From positions 1-64,000 of the forward strand of contig JAJEAI010000088.1 of the NCBI GenBank assembly GCA_022824205.1: a stretch of 64,000 nt of DNA. Reading direction: 5' to 3'. A program made the position numbers and the translations under genes. This document shows positions 46,626-56,182 of this stretch, piece by piece. Source of the stretch: Candidatus Binatia bacterium (GTDB lineage: Bacteria > Desulfobacterota > Binatia > UBA9968 > JAJDTQ01). The notes below the pieces were generated by a model. That model had not been told where the DNA came from. It made no database searches and saw only the letters and a program-made list of their open reading frames with translations. How positions within the stretch are numbered: the stretch's first letter is position 1; each line of letters starts with the position of its first letter.

Positions 46626-48767
46626 TCACGCCTGCGGGGCCGCGGGCGCCTCCAGGTCCCGGTCCGGGATCGTGATCACCGGCTCCACCTCGCGCAACTC
46701 GTCCAGCGGAATGTGGCAGGCGATGGAGTGGTCGTCGCCGTCGAGCTGGACCGGGGGCGGCTCGTCGTCGCAGATGCTGCCGACCTTGCGTTGACAGCGG
46801 GTGGAAAACGGGCATCCCTTGGGCGGGTCCAGGGGGCTCGGGAGATTGCCTTCCAGCACGATGCGGCGCTTTTCCACCTCCGGGTCGGCGATGGGCACAG
46901 CCGAAAGCAGCGCCTCGGTATAGGGGTGGTACGGAGGCGCGAAGACCTCGTCCGTGGTGCCCCGCTCCATGATCTGGCCCAGGTACATGACGACGATCCG
47001 GTCGGCCAGGTAGCGCACCGCGGACAGGTCGTGGCTGATGAACAGGAGCGTGGTGCGGTGCTCGCGCTGGATGTCCATCAGCAGCTCGGTCACGGCGGCG
47101 GCCACGGACACGTCGAGGGCCGAGATAGGCTCGTCGGCGATGACGGTCTTGGGGTTGCCGGCGAAGGCGCGCGCGATGCCCACCCGCTGCTTCTGTCCGC
47201 CCGATAGCTGACGCGGTTTGCGATTGACGAAGTCGCGCGGGAGCTTCACCGTGTCGAGCAGCTTGTGGACCCGTTCCTGGATCTTCGCCGGATCGGACTC
47301 GATGCCGAAGCGCTTGATCACGCGGCCGATCTGGTAGCCGATACTGTGGGACGGATTGAGGGTGTCGTTGGGGTTCTGGAACACCATCTGCAGCGACGCG
47401 AGCTGCTCGGGGGTGCGTTTCTTGACCTCGATGCTGCCCAGGTCGGTGCCGTCGAGGCGCACCTCGCCTTCCGTGGCGGTCTCCAGCCCCATGAGCACCT
47501 TGGCGAAGGTGGACTTGCCGCAGCCCGACTCGCCCACGATGGCCACGGTCTCCCCTTCCCCGGCGTCGAAGCTGATGCTCTCGTTGGCCTTCACCTGGCG
47601 CACCGAGCCGCCGGAGACCATGGCCGCCAGCGTGCTCTCCTTGACCTCGTAGTACTTGCGCATGTTGTCGACTTCGAGGACCGTGTCGCCCACCTCGATG
47701 GGATCGCGCGTCGTCTCGACGGTGCGCGCTTCGTCGTGGTCGATCTCGTTCCAGCGCAGGCAGCGCACCCGGTGGGCGTCGTCGTCGTCGGTGAAGACTT
47801 CCTCCATGGGTATGTGGTCGCTGTCGCAGCGCCCGGTCTGGAAGAACTCGCAGCGCGGTCCGAAATAGCAGCCCTTGGGGCGCTGGTGCGGCAGCGGAAG
47901 TTGGCCCTTGATGGCGTTCAGCGGCCGCGCGTTCTTGTCCGCGTGGGGCAGCGGGATGCAGCCGAACAGGCCGTGGGTGTAGGGGTGCTTGGGCCAGGAG
48001 AAGATGGAGCTGATGTGCCCCTCCTCCACCACCTCGCCGGAATACATCACGCAGATGCGGTCGCACACCTCGAGCATCAGGCCGAGGTTGTGGGAGATGT
48101 AGAGCAGCGAAGTGCCCGACTCCTTGCTGAGCTCCGCGATGAGCTCGACGATGCCCGCCTCCACGGTCACGTCCAGCGCCGTGGTGGGCTCGTCCAGCAG
48201 CAGCAGCGCCGGCCGCGACAGGAGCGCCATGGCGATGACCACGCGCTGCTGCTGACCGCCGGAAACCTGGTGCGGGTACGAATCCATCAGGCGCTTGGGG
48301 TCCGGGATGTGCACGGCGGAGAGCATGTCGTAGGCGCGCTGGAATGCCTCCTCCTCGCTCACCTCCTCGTGGATCATGGGCACTTCCATGAGTTGGGCGG
48401 CGATGGTCAGGCTCGGGTTGAGCGCGGCCATGGGCTCCTGGTAGATCATGGCGATGTCCTTGCCGCGCACCCGCCGGACCTCCTCCTCGGACATCTCCGC
48501 CATGTCCCGGCCCTGGAACTTGATGGTGCCGCCGACGATGCCGCCGTTCTTGCCCATGTAGCGCATGATGCCGTTGGCCACCGTGGACTTGCCGCATCCC
48601 GACTCGCCCACCAGCCCGACGGATTCGCCCTTGGCGATGGTGAGGTCGAAGTCCATCACCGCGGGGATCTCCCCGGCGCGTGTATAGTAGCTGAGCCGGA
48701 GGCCGGAGATATCGAGGACCGGCGCCTCGCCGTTTCCGTTGTCCTTGCCGTTGTGATCAGCCATCAC
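46626..48767 (-). CDS. fused dipeptide/oligopeptide ABC transporter ATP-binding protein (two ATPase domains)
   Basis: Two Walker A (GESGCGKST) and two signature motifs (VSGGQQQRV, LSGGQKQRV), each followed by an Opp/Dpp C-terminal Cys cluster. Confidence 0.93.
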   Translation of the reverse strand: MMADHNGKDNGNGEAPVLDISGLRLSYYTRAGEIPAVMDFDLTIAKGESVGLVGESGCGKSTVANGIMRYMGKNGGIVGGTIKFQGRDMAEMSEEEVRRVRGKDIAMIYQEPMAALNPSLTIAAQLMEVPMIHEEVSEEEAFQRAYDMLSAVHIPDPKRLMDSYPHQVSGGQQQRVVIAMALLSRPALLLLDEPTTALDVTVEAGIVELIAELSKESGTSLLYISHNLGLMLEVCDRICVMYSGEVVEEGHISSIFSWPKHPYTHGLFGCIPLPHADKNARPLNAIKGQLPLPHQRPKGCYFGPRCEFFQTGRCDSDHIPMEEVFTDDDDAHRVRCLRWNEIDHDEARTVETTRDPIEVGDTVLEVDNMRKYYEVKESTLAAMVSGGSVRQVKANESISFDAGEGETVAIVGESGCGKSTFAKVLMGLETATEGEVRLDGTDLGSIEVKKRTPEQLASLQMVFQNPNDTLNPSHSIGYQIGRVIKRFGIESDPAKIQERVHKLLDTVKLPRDFVNRKPRQLSGGQKQRVGIARAFAGNPKTVIADEPISALDVSVAAAVTELLMDIQREHRTTLLFISHDLSAVRYLADRIVVMYLGQIMERGTTDEVFAPPYHPYTEALLSAVPIADPEVEKRRIVLEGNLPSPLDPPKGCPFSTRCQRKVGSICDDEPPPVQLDGDDHSIACHIPLDELREVEPVITIPDRDLEAPAAPQA

Positions 48768-48774
48768 GTTCCTC

Positions 48775-49674
48775 CTAATCCCTCAGAGACACTTCCCGCA
48801 GCCCGTCCGCCAGCAGGTTGAACCCCAGCACCAGCAGGGACACCGCGCACGCCGGCATGATGGCCATGTGCGGGAACCCGCCGGTGACGAAGGCGCGGGT
48901 CTCGGTGATCATGCCGCCCCAGTCGGGGTCCGGCGGCGGCAGGCCCAGGCCCAGGAACCCGAGCGCGCCGATGGTGATGGTCGTGTAGCCCATGCGCAGG
49001 CAGAAGTCGACGATGAGCGGGCTGCGCGCGTTGGGCAGGATCTCCACCAGCATGATGTACCAGGGGCCCTCGCCGCGGGTCTGGGAGGCGGCGATGTAGT
49101 CGCGGGTGGCGATGTCCATGGTGACGCCGCGCACGATGCGCATGATGCCCGGGGAGGACGCAAACACCACCGCGAAGACGATGTTGAGTCCCGAGGCGCC
49201 CAGTTTGGCGATGATCAGCACGTAGAGCACCATGATCGGAAACGACAGGATCACGTTGGCGAAGAACGAGATGATCTCGTCCAGATAGCCGCGGAAGTAG
49301 CCTGCCGCCAGTCCCATGAGGATGCCGACGATGTACGCCGAGATCGTCGCGACCGTGGCGTAGAACAGCACCCGCTGGCCGCCCCAGATGATGCGCGAGA
49401 GGATGTCGCGGCCCAGATGATCGGTGCCGAACAGGAACACGCCGCCGTCCGGCGCGGCCGTGCCCGGAAACGCGAACGGGAGCATCGTGGCATTGGGATC
49501 GTAGGGCGACACCAGCGGCGCGAAAATCGCCAGCAGGACGAAGAAGAGGACGATCAACGCGCCCACCATGCCCACTGGGCTCTCGCGCAGGAGGGCCATG
49601 GCCTTGACCGCGTTCAGGATCGTCGAATCCGGTCTTACGAGAGGTGTGCTGTCGGAATTCGTGGCCATGCTCAC
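48775..49674 (-). CDS. peptide-type ABC transporter permease (DppC-like)
   Basis: PYDPNA...FLFGTDHLGRDILSRIIWGGQ; GEGPWYIMLVEILPNARSPLIV. Confidence 0.93.
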   Translation of the reverse strand: MSMATNSDSTPLVRPDSTILNAVKAMALLRESPVGMVGALIVLFFVLLAIFAPLVSPYDPNATMLPFAFPGTAAPDGGVFLFGTDHLGRDILSRIIWGGQRVLFYATVATISAYIVGILMGLAAGYFRGYLDEIISFFANVILSFPIMVLYVLIIAKLGASGLNIVFAVVFASSPGIMRIVRGVTMDIATRDYIAASQTRGEGPWYIMLVEILPNARSPLIVDFCLRMGYTTITIGALGFLGLGLPPPDPDWGGMITETRAFVTGGFPHMAIMPACAVSLLVLGFNLLADGLREVSLRD

Positions 49675-49678
49675 CTCC

Positions 49679-50611
49679 TCACTTGAACCGGATCCTCGGG
49701 TTCAGGTACGTGTACCCGAGGTCGCCGATGGTCTGGGTGAAGACCGCCACGAACACCGCCGCCAGGCCGCAGGCTTCGATGACGAAGATGTCGCGCCGCA
49801 GCGCCGCCTCCAGCAGCAGCGCGCCGAACCCCTTGTAGCCGAAGGCGAACTCGGTCACCACAACCCCGGACAAGAGCCAGTTGATCTGCAGCATGATGAC
49901 CGTGAACGGCGCGATGAGCGCGTTCCGCAGCGCGTGCTTCATGATGATGTGCCGGTACGGCAGCCCCTTGAGCATGGCGGTGCGGATGTAGTGGTTGGTC
50001 ATCACCTCCGCCATGGAAGCCCGGGTCATCCGCGCCACGTAGCCGAATCCGTATAGTGTCAGCACCATCACCGGCAGTATCAGCTCGACGACGTTGAAGC
50101 CCCCTGTCATGGCCGAGGTGCCCGGCAGCCAGCCGAGCCCGAATACGAAGATCCAGGCGAGCAGCACCGCGCTGGCGTATTCCGGAATCGATGTGGTGGT
50201 GATGGAGAAGACCGAGATCACCCGGTCCTGGGCCGAGCCTTCCTTCATGCCCGCCAGTACACCCAGGGTCAGCGCCACCACCACCATGACCACGAAGGTC
50301 ACGCCGGCGAGGATGCCGGTGTTGCCAAGCCGGTCCCAGAAGATCTCGTTCACCGGCCGCTTGTAGATGATGGAGTCGCCCAGGTCGCCGGACAGTACCC
50401 GTCCGATCCAGTCGAAGTAGCGGACCATGATCGGCCGGTCGTAGCCGTGCTGGGCGATCCAGGCGTCGAGTTGCTGGTCCTGGGCGTAGGGCCCGAGGAC
50501 GCTGCGCGCGATGAGCCGGGGATCGCCCTCGTTCATGAGAAAGAGAAGCAGCGCCACGACCAGCATGATGAGGATCATCATGCCCACGCGCCGCAGAATC
50601 AGTTGTGACAT
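49679..50611 (-). CDS. peptide-type ABC transporter permease (DppB-like)
   Basis: LRRVGMMILIMLVVALLLFLM; YVARMTRASMAEVMTNHYIRTAMLKGLPYRHIIMKHALRNALIAP. Confidence 0.93.
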   Translation of the reverse strand: MSQLILRRVGMMILIMLVVALLLFLMNEGDPRLIARSVLGPYAQDQQLDAWIAQHGYDRPIMVRYFDWIGRVLSGDLGDSIIYKRPVNEIFWDRLGNTGILAGVTFVVMVVVALTLGVLAGMKEGSAQDRVISVFSITTTSIPEYASAVLLAWIFVFGLGWLPGTSAMTGGFNVVELILPVMVLTLYGFGYVARMTRASMAEVMTNHYIRTAMLKGLPYRHIIMKHALRNALIAPFTVIMLQINWLLSGVVVTEFAFGYKGFGALLLEAALRRDIFVIEACGLAAVFVAVFTQTIGDLGYTYLNPRIRFK

Positions 50612-50721
50612 GTCCGTCTCCGCTGCTCAGCAGGGCGAGTCGGCCGGCGTACGCGCTCCGGCCGGGGAAGGCAGGGGCGACCAGCCGGCCGCCCCTGCCC
50701 AAGCCACCGCGGCGTAGCCTG

Positions 50722-52503
50722 TCAACCTTCCAGCCACACGTTGTGAAACTGGTGGTACAGCGTCGGATGGGTTTGGTGCCCCTTGACCCGCTTGTTGGCC
50801 GCCTTGAAGACCGAACGCCAGAAGGGCTGCGGGATGATGGCGTCGTCCTGGAGGATCTTCTCGCAGACGGCCATCTTCTTCTTGCGCTCGTTGACGTCGA
50901 GGGTGGCCTCGGCGTCGTCGAGAGCGGCGTCGAACTCGGGATTGTTGTAGGCCGTCTCGTTCCAGGGCACGCCGGAGCGGTAGCCGAGGCCCAGAACCAT
51001 GGTGCCCAGCGGACGGTGCGTCCACGCCGTGTACCCCCAGGGCGCCTTGTCCCAGACCTCCCAGTACTGGTTCGCCGGCATCTTGTTGATCTTCAGGTTG
51101 ATGCCCGCGGGGGCGAGCTGGTTCTTGAAGATCGCGCAGACGTCGGTCATCCACGGGCCCTCGGTATCGCCGTTGGCGATCTCGACGGTGATGCCGTCCT
51201 TGTAGCCCGCCTCGGCCAGGAGCTTCTTGGCCTTTTCGACGTCTCGCTTGAGCGGCGGCAGCGCCGCGTAGTCCGGATGGATCGGGCAGACGTGGTGGTT
51301 CTCGGCGATTTGGCCGAGGCCCTTGAACGCCTTGTCCAGGAGTTCCTTGTGGTCCATGCAGGCGGCGATGGCCTGACGCAGCTTGACGTTGTCGAAAGGC
51401 TTCTCGGTGACGCGGAAACGCATGACCGCCGTCTGTGCCGTGGTCGCCTCGTGAAGCTCCACGAAGGGAAGCCGCTTGACGGTCTCGATGGCGTTGTTGG
51501 GCAGGCGGAAGACCATGTCGACCTGCTGCGACGCCAGCGCCGCGATCCAGGCATTGGTATCCTCGCCATGATCGAAATAGTGGATTTCGTCCAGGTGGAA
51601 CGGCCCGGCCCACCAGTCCCGCGCCTTCTTGAGGATCGCCCTCTCGCCGACGGCGAACGCCTCCAGCTTCATCGGGCCGGTGCCGATGGGGTTCTTGGAA
51701 AGGTCGGCCTCGTAGTCCTTGCCGAAGCCCCGGTGCACGATGGCGGCAGGATAGTTGTAGAAGTTCTCCGGCATGGCCAGGGCGGCCTGTCGGAGGTTGA
51801 ACTTGATGGTGTGGTCGTCGATGACCTCCACCGCGTTGGCGATGCCCCGTTTCAGCGGCTTTCCGTCGGCACCCTTCACGGTCTCCACCATGGCGGCGAA
51901 CAGCCCCAGGTTGGAAGAGCCGGTTTTCGGATCGAGCCAGCGGTTGACCGTGTGCGCGACGTCGGCGGCAGTGAACTTGTCGCCGTTGGACCAAGTCACG
52001 TCATCCCTGAGATGGAACACCCAACTCTTGAGATCGTCCGACGCCTCCCAGCTCTTGGCAAGGTAGGGGACCGTTGTATTGTCGGCCTTGGTCCGCGTCA
52101 GGTGCTCCACGAGGAACCGGGCGACGTTGGACTTCTCCGTCCAGTCGAATATCGCCGGATCGGTCACCTCCTGGATGCGCATGGACACGCGCAGGGTTCC
52201 GCCGGGCTTCGGCGTTGCCGCCGCCACGGTTGGCGTGAACGCCCCGCCGATGAGCTTGTCGGCGGTGGCATAGGCCGCGCCCACGGTCATGCCCAACAGC
52301 GCCGCCTGGCGCAGGAAATCCCGGCGGGTGATCTTGCGGACGCGGAGTTGATCGCACAACTCCGGCAGGTAGCTGTGGGTCTCGGCGCCCAGGGCGCGTT
52401 CGGACGGCAGCAGATAGCGCCGCTTGTCCCGACTCAGTATCTTCTTGTCACTCACGACGGTAACCTCCTGTTGGACTCGACTGTCAGGTGGGTCGCCGCA
52501 CAC
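50722..52503 (-). CDS. peptide-type ABC transporter substrate-binding protein (Tat-type leader)
   Basis: SBP_bac_5 family: GGTLRVSMR; VWSFHL-like WVFHLRDDVTWSNGDKFTAADVAHTVNRW; ITRRDFLRQAALLG Tat motif. The real start may be GTG near 52455. Confidence 0.9.
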   Translation of the reverse strand: MCGDPPDSRVQQEVTVVSDKKILSRDKRRYLLPSERALGAETHSYLPELCDQLRVRKITRRDFLRQAALLGMTVGAAYATADKLIGGAFTPTVAAATPKPGGTLRVSMRIQEVTDPAIFDWTEKSNVARFLVEHLTRTKADNTTVPYLAKSWEASDDLKSWVFHLRDDVTWSNGDKFTAADVAHTVNRWLDPKTGSSNLGLFAAMVETVKGADGKPLKRGIANAVEVIDDHTIKFNLRQAALAMPENFYNYPAAIVHRGFGKDYEADLSKNPIGTGPMKLEAFAVGERAILKKARDWWAGPFHLDEIHYFDHGEDTNAWIAALASQQVDMVFRLPNNAIETVKRLPFVELHEATTAQTAVMRFRVTEKPFDNVKLRQAIAACMDHKELLDKAFKGLGQIAENHHVCPIHPDYAALPPLKRDVEKAKKLLAEAGYKDGITVEIANGDTEGPWMTDVCAIFKNQLAPAGINLKINKMPANQYWEVWDKAPWGYTAWTHRPLGTMVLGLGYRSGVPWNETAYNNPEFDAALDDAEATLDVNERKKKMAVCEKILQDDAIIPQPFWRSVFKAANKRVKGHQTHPTLYHQFHNVWLEG

Positions 52504-52637
52504 GCTTCATGGGGCGACGTGGATGGGGAGGCCGCTTGTTCCATCCCCATGCCCCGACAGACCAAAGCATGGAAAGCCGCTAGCCTAAGCCACCTTTACT
52601 ATGGAATGCAAGCCGGTTTTCTGCGATTCTGGGTGGA

Positions 52638-54908
52638 ATGGCCAGAACCGTAAGCGATAGTACACCTCACACCATCGGGCGTTCCACTCCCGCCGTGGAG
52701 GGGGCCGCCAAGGTCGCCGCCGAAGCGCGGTACCTGGAGGACCTCCAGGCGTCAGGCATGCTCTACGGCAAGATCTGCCGCAGTCCCCTGCCCCATGCCC
52801 GCATCCTCGACGTCGACACATCCCGAGCCGAGCGGCTTCCCGGGGTGGTGGCGGTCATCACCGCGCGGGACATGCCCGACATCAAGTTCAGCTTCGTGCC
52901 GGAGTTCGCCGACAAGACACCGCTGTGCGCCCCGGGCCGCACCGTGCGTTACGCCGGCGACGAGGTAGCGGCGGTGGCCGCCATCGACGAAGCCACCGCG
53001 GAGGAGGCCGCGCGCCTCGTCGAGGTGTCGTACGACCCGCTGGAGCCGGTGTTGGACGTGGAGGCGGCCCTGTCTCCGGATTCCCCCGCGGTCCACGACG
53101 GCGGCAACCTCGCCTATGAAGTGCACAAGGCCGAGGGCGACCTGGACGCCGCCTTCGCCGGCTGCGACCTGGTGCTGGAGGAGGAGTTCGAGACCGCGCG
53201 CCAGTCCCACGCGGTGATGGAAGCGCGCGGCTGCATCGCCCGGTACGGCGCCGCCGGCGAGCTCACGGTATGGCACCAGACGCAGGCGCCCCACACCCTG
53301 CGGGCCGAGATCGCCCGGACCCTCGGCATCCCCGAGCGGCGGGTGCGGGTGATTCAGCCCGAGACCGGCGGCGGCTTCGGTTCCCGCCTGGTGATGAACG
53401 TCATGGTCCCCATCGCCGCGGTGCTGTCCCGGAAGGCGGGCGGGCGGGCGGTGCGCATCGTCAACACCCGGGACGAGGAGTTCCGCTGCGCCGGCGCGCG
53501 CTATTCCTACCGTTTCAAGCTCAGGCTGGGCTGCACCCGGGACGGAGTCATCCGCGCCAAGAGCCTGGAGGTCCTGGGCGACAACGGCGCCTACAACGAC
53601 AAGGGCATTTCCACCGTCAACTTCATCACCATGACCTTCTTTTCGAGCTATCACCAGCACCATCCCGCCACGTCGGTGGACGCCAGGCTGGTCTACACCA
53701 ACAAGCCGCCGGGAGGGGCCTTCCGTGGCTTCGGCCACGCCGAGAAGACCTTCGCCTTCGAGTCGCTCCTGGACACCATGGCGGAACGCCTCGACATCGA
53801 TCCGGTGGAGATCCGCTTGAAGAACCTGCATCGTCCGTGCGAGCGCGCCTGCGTGGAGCGGGCCACCGCGGTGATGCGGCCGGGCAAGGGAAGCCCGAAA
53901 CGCACCGCGGGCACGACGCGCACGGGCATCGGCATGGCCGTCCTGTCGGAGACCGGGGCCGGGCTGCGCTACTACCGGCAGAACTCCACCGAGGCCATCG
54001 TCAGGGTCGATCGCGACGGCACCGTGGGCATCATTGCCACCATCGCCGACACCGGCACCGGCACCCGCACGGTGATGGCGCAGATCGCCGCCGAAGAGCT
54101 GGGGGTGTCCGTGGACCGGGTGCGCATCTTCCACAACGACACCGACGTGATTCCCTTCGACCTCGGCACCTGGGCGAGCCGCACCACGTTCGTGTGCGGC
54201 AACGCCGTGGCCGCCGCGGCGGCGGACGCGCGCCGGCGCCTGGCGGAGGTGGCCGCCGGCATGCTGCGGGCCGTTCCCGAGACGTTGGCGTTCGGCAACG
54301 AGCGTGTGGCCGCCACGGTGGAACCCGGCGGCGACGTGAGCTTCGACGAGGTGGTGCGGGAGGCCTACGACCGGCGCGGCCTGCTCATCATCGGCAAGGG
54401 CGCCTTCGTGGACGAGGAGGCCACCCGGTTCGTCACCAACGACTACGCGGCGGCGGCCCCGGTCATCGCCGCCTGCTGCCACGTGGCCGAGGTGCGGGTG
54501 GACATCGAGACGGGCGCGGTGGAGTTGCTCCGCTACCTGGCGGTTCACGACGTGGGCAAGGCCATCAACCCCCTGGGCATCCAGGGCCAGATCGAGGGCG
54601 GTCTCACCCAGGGACTGGGCTTCGCCCTCTACGAGGACCTGGTGGTGGACGGCGGGCAAGTGTTGAACCCGAACTTCGTGGACTACCGCCTGCCCACCTT
54701 CCGCACCATGCCACGGAGCCTGGAAAGCGAGTTCCTGGAAGGCGACCCCTCCGATGGCCCCTACGGCGCCAAGGGGATCGGCGAACTGCCCTTCGGCCCG
54801 GCGGCCCCGGCCATCGCCAACGCCATCTACAATGCCGTGGGCGTGCGCCCGAGGACCTTGCCCATGACGCCGGAGCGGGTCTGGCGGGAGTTGAAGGAAC
54901 GCGGATAG
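52638..54908 (+). CDS. xanthine dehydrogenase/CO dehydrogenase-type molybdopterin-binding subunit
   Basis: QPETGGGFGSRL; KPPGGAFRGFGHAEKTFAFES; HDVGKAINPLGIQGQIEGG; YGAKGIGELPFGPAAPAIANAI. Confidence 0.93.
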   Translation: MARTVSDSTPHTIGRSTPAVEGAAKVAAEARYLEDLQASGMLYGKICRSPLPHARILDVDTSRAERLPGVVAVITARDMPDIKFSFVPEFADKTPLCAPGRTVRYAGDEVAAVAAIDEATAEEAARLVEVSYDPLEPVLDVEAALSPDSPAVHDGGNLAYEVHKAEGDLDAAFAGCDLVLEEEFETARQSHAVMEARGCIARYGAAGELTVWHQTQAPHTLRAEIARTLGIPERRVRVIQPETGGGFGSRLVMNVMVPIAAVLSRKAGGRAVRIVNTRDEEFRCAGARYSYRFKLRLGCTRDGVIRAKSLEVLGDNGAYNDKGISTVNFITMTFFSSYHQHHPATSVDARLVYTNKPPGGAFRGFGHAEKTFAFESLLDTMAERLDIDPVEIRLKNLHRPCERACVERATAVMRPGKGSPKRTAGTTRTGIGMAVLSETGAGLRYYRQNSTEAIVRVDRDGTVGIIATIADTGTGTRTVMAQIAAEELGVSVDRVRIFHNDTDVIPFDLGTWASRTTFVCGNAVAAAAADARRRLAEVAAGMLRAVPETLAFGNERVAATVEPGGDVSFDEVVREAYDRRGLLIIGKGAFVDEEATRFVTNDYAAAAPVIAACCHVAEVRVDIETGAVELLRYLAVHDVGKAINPLGIQGQIEGGLTQGLGFALYEDLVVDGGQVLNPNFVDYRLPTFRTMPRSLESEFLEGDPSDGPYGAKGIGELPFGPAAPAIANAIYNAVGVRPRTLPMTPERVWRELKERG

Positions 54909-54988
54909 AGCCGCTTCTTCAGGTTTCTTGTCAAGTAGGGTAGTGGTGTGCGGAAGTAGTGTGCGGAATTGCGCCAAACCCCAGAGGC

Positions 54989-55088
54989 GTCATTCCCGCG
55001 AAAGCGGGAATCCAGGGGTGGTGGTGGGGCACTACAGCGGCGTTTTCCCGCCTCGCCACCTGGATTCCCGCTTTCGCGGGAATGACGT
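54989..55088. repeat. ~100-bp fold-back REP-like element
   Basis: cgtcattcccgcgaaagcgggaatccagg ... cctggattcccgctttcgcgggaatgacg (near-perfect arms). Confidence 0.9.
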
Positions 55089-55176
55089 TCTGTGGCGTGG
55101 GTGCCTTGGGAGGCTTGACACACGCTGTCTCGCGGGAATGAGCAACGGCGATTGGCGAAGTTGGCAACGGTGATCG

Positions 55177-56169
55177 ATGATGCGTGATCTGCCTACAAGA
55201 TGGGGACTCAGCCTCCCCAACCGCGGCGTCTTGTTCGGCCTGACGACGGTGGAGGACCTTTTTGCCTCCGCCGCCCTCGCCGAGGAGTGCGGCGTCTTCG
55301 AGTCGGTGTGGGTGGGCGACAGCTTCATCCACAAGCCGCGGCTCGATTCCATCGTGATGCTGTCCAACCTGGCCGCGCGCACCAGCCGCGTGCGGCTGGG
55401 CACCATCTGCATGGCCACGTTCCCGCTGCGCCACCCGGTGGAGCTGGCGATCCAGTGGGCCAGCCTGGACCACGTGTCCGGCGGCCGCACCGTCCTCGGC
55501 GCGTGCATCGGCGGCGGCCACGAGCCCGAACTGCGCGCCTTCGGACAGACTTCCAAGGAGCGGGCGCCGCGGCTGGAAGAAGGCATCGCCCTGTTGCGGG
55601 CGCTGTGGAGCGACGGCAAGGTGCATCATCGCGGTCGTTTCTACACCCTGGAGGACTACGACATCCTGCCCAAACCGGCGCAGCGCCCTTGCCCCATCTG
55701 GATCGCCGTCAACCCGAGACGCCCCCTGGAGGGGAGTCCGCTGGTGCAGCGCGCACTGGAGCGCGTGATCCGGCTGGGCGACGGCTACATGACCGACGTG
55801 GTGGCGCCCGACGAGTTCCGCCGCCGCTGGGACTTCATGCAAGCGGTGGCGCAACACCAGGGCCGCGACCTGAGCGGCTTCGAGACCTGCATCCACGGCA
55901 TGATCAACATCAACGAAGACAAGCGGGTGGCCTACGAGGAGTCGAAGCACTATTTCCAGGAATACTACCCGCTGGCACCGCCCAGCGACGAGGTCATCCG
56001 CACCTGGCTCGCCTACGGCGCGCCGGAGGAGTGCGCGGTGCTGCTGCGGGAGTGGCTGGACATGGGCATCAGCACGCCGGTGCTGCGCTTCACCGGACAC
56101 GACCAGTTGGCGCAGATCCGCCGTTTCGTCGAGGAGGTCCTGCCCCTGGTGCAGGAGGACACCCGATGA
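55177..56169 (+). CDS. LLM-class flavin-dependent oxidoreductase
   Basis: LARTSRVRLGTICMATFPLRHPVELAIQWASLDHVSGGRTVLGACIGGG. Confidence 0.92.
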   Translation: MMRDLPTRWGLSLPNRGVLFGLTTVEDLFASAALAEECGVFESVWVGDSFIHKPRLDSIVMLSNLAARTSRVRLGTICMATFPLRHPVELAIQWASLDHVSGGRTVLGACIGGGHEPELRAFGQTSKERAPRLEEGIALLRALWSDGKVHHRGRFYTLEDYDILPKPAQRPCPIWIAVNPRRPLEGSPLVQRALERVIRLGDGYMTDVVAPDEFRRRWDFMQAVAQHQGRDLSGFETCIHGMININEDKRVAYEESKHYFQEYYPLAPPSDEVIRTWLAYGAPEECAVLLREWLDMGISTPVLRFTGHDQLAQIRRFVEEVLPLVQEDTR

Positions 56170-56182
56170 AGGAGACAGTCTT

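Noticed and set aside
54930-54975. Short direct repeat (gtagtg(g)tgtgcgga twice) downstream of the CoxL-type gene
   Set aside because: Too short and imperfect to distinguish from chance next to the REP element.
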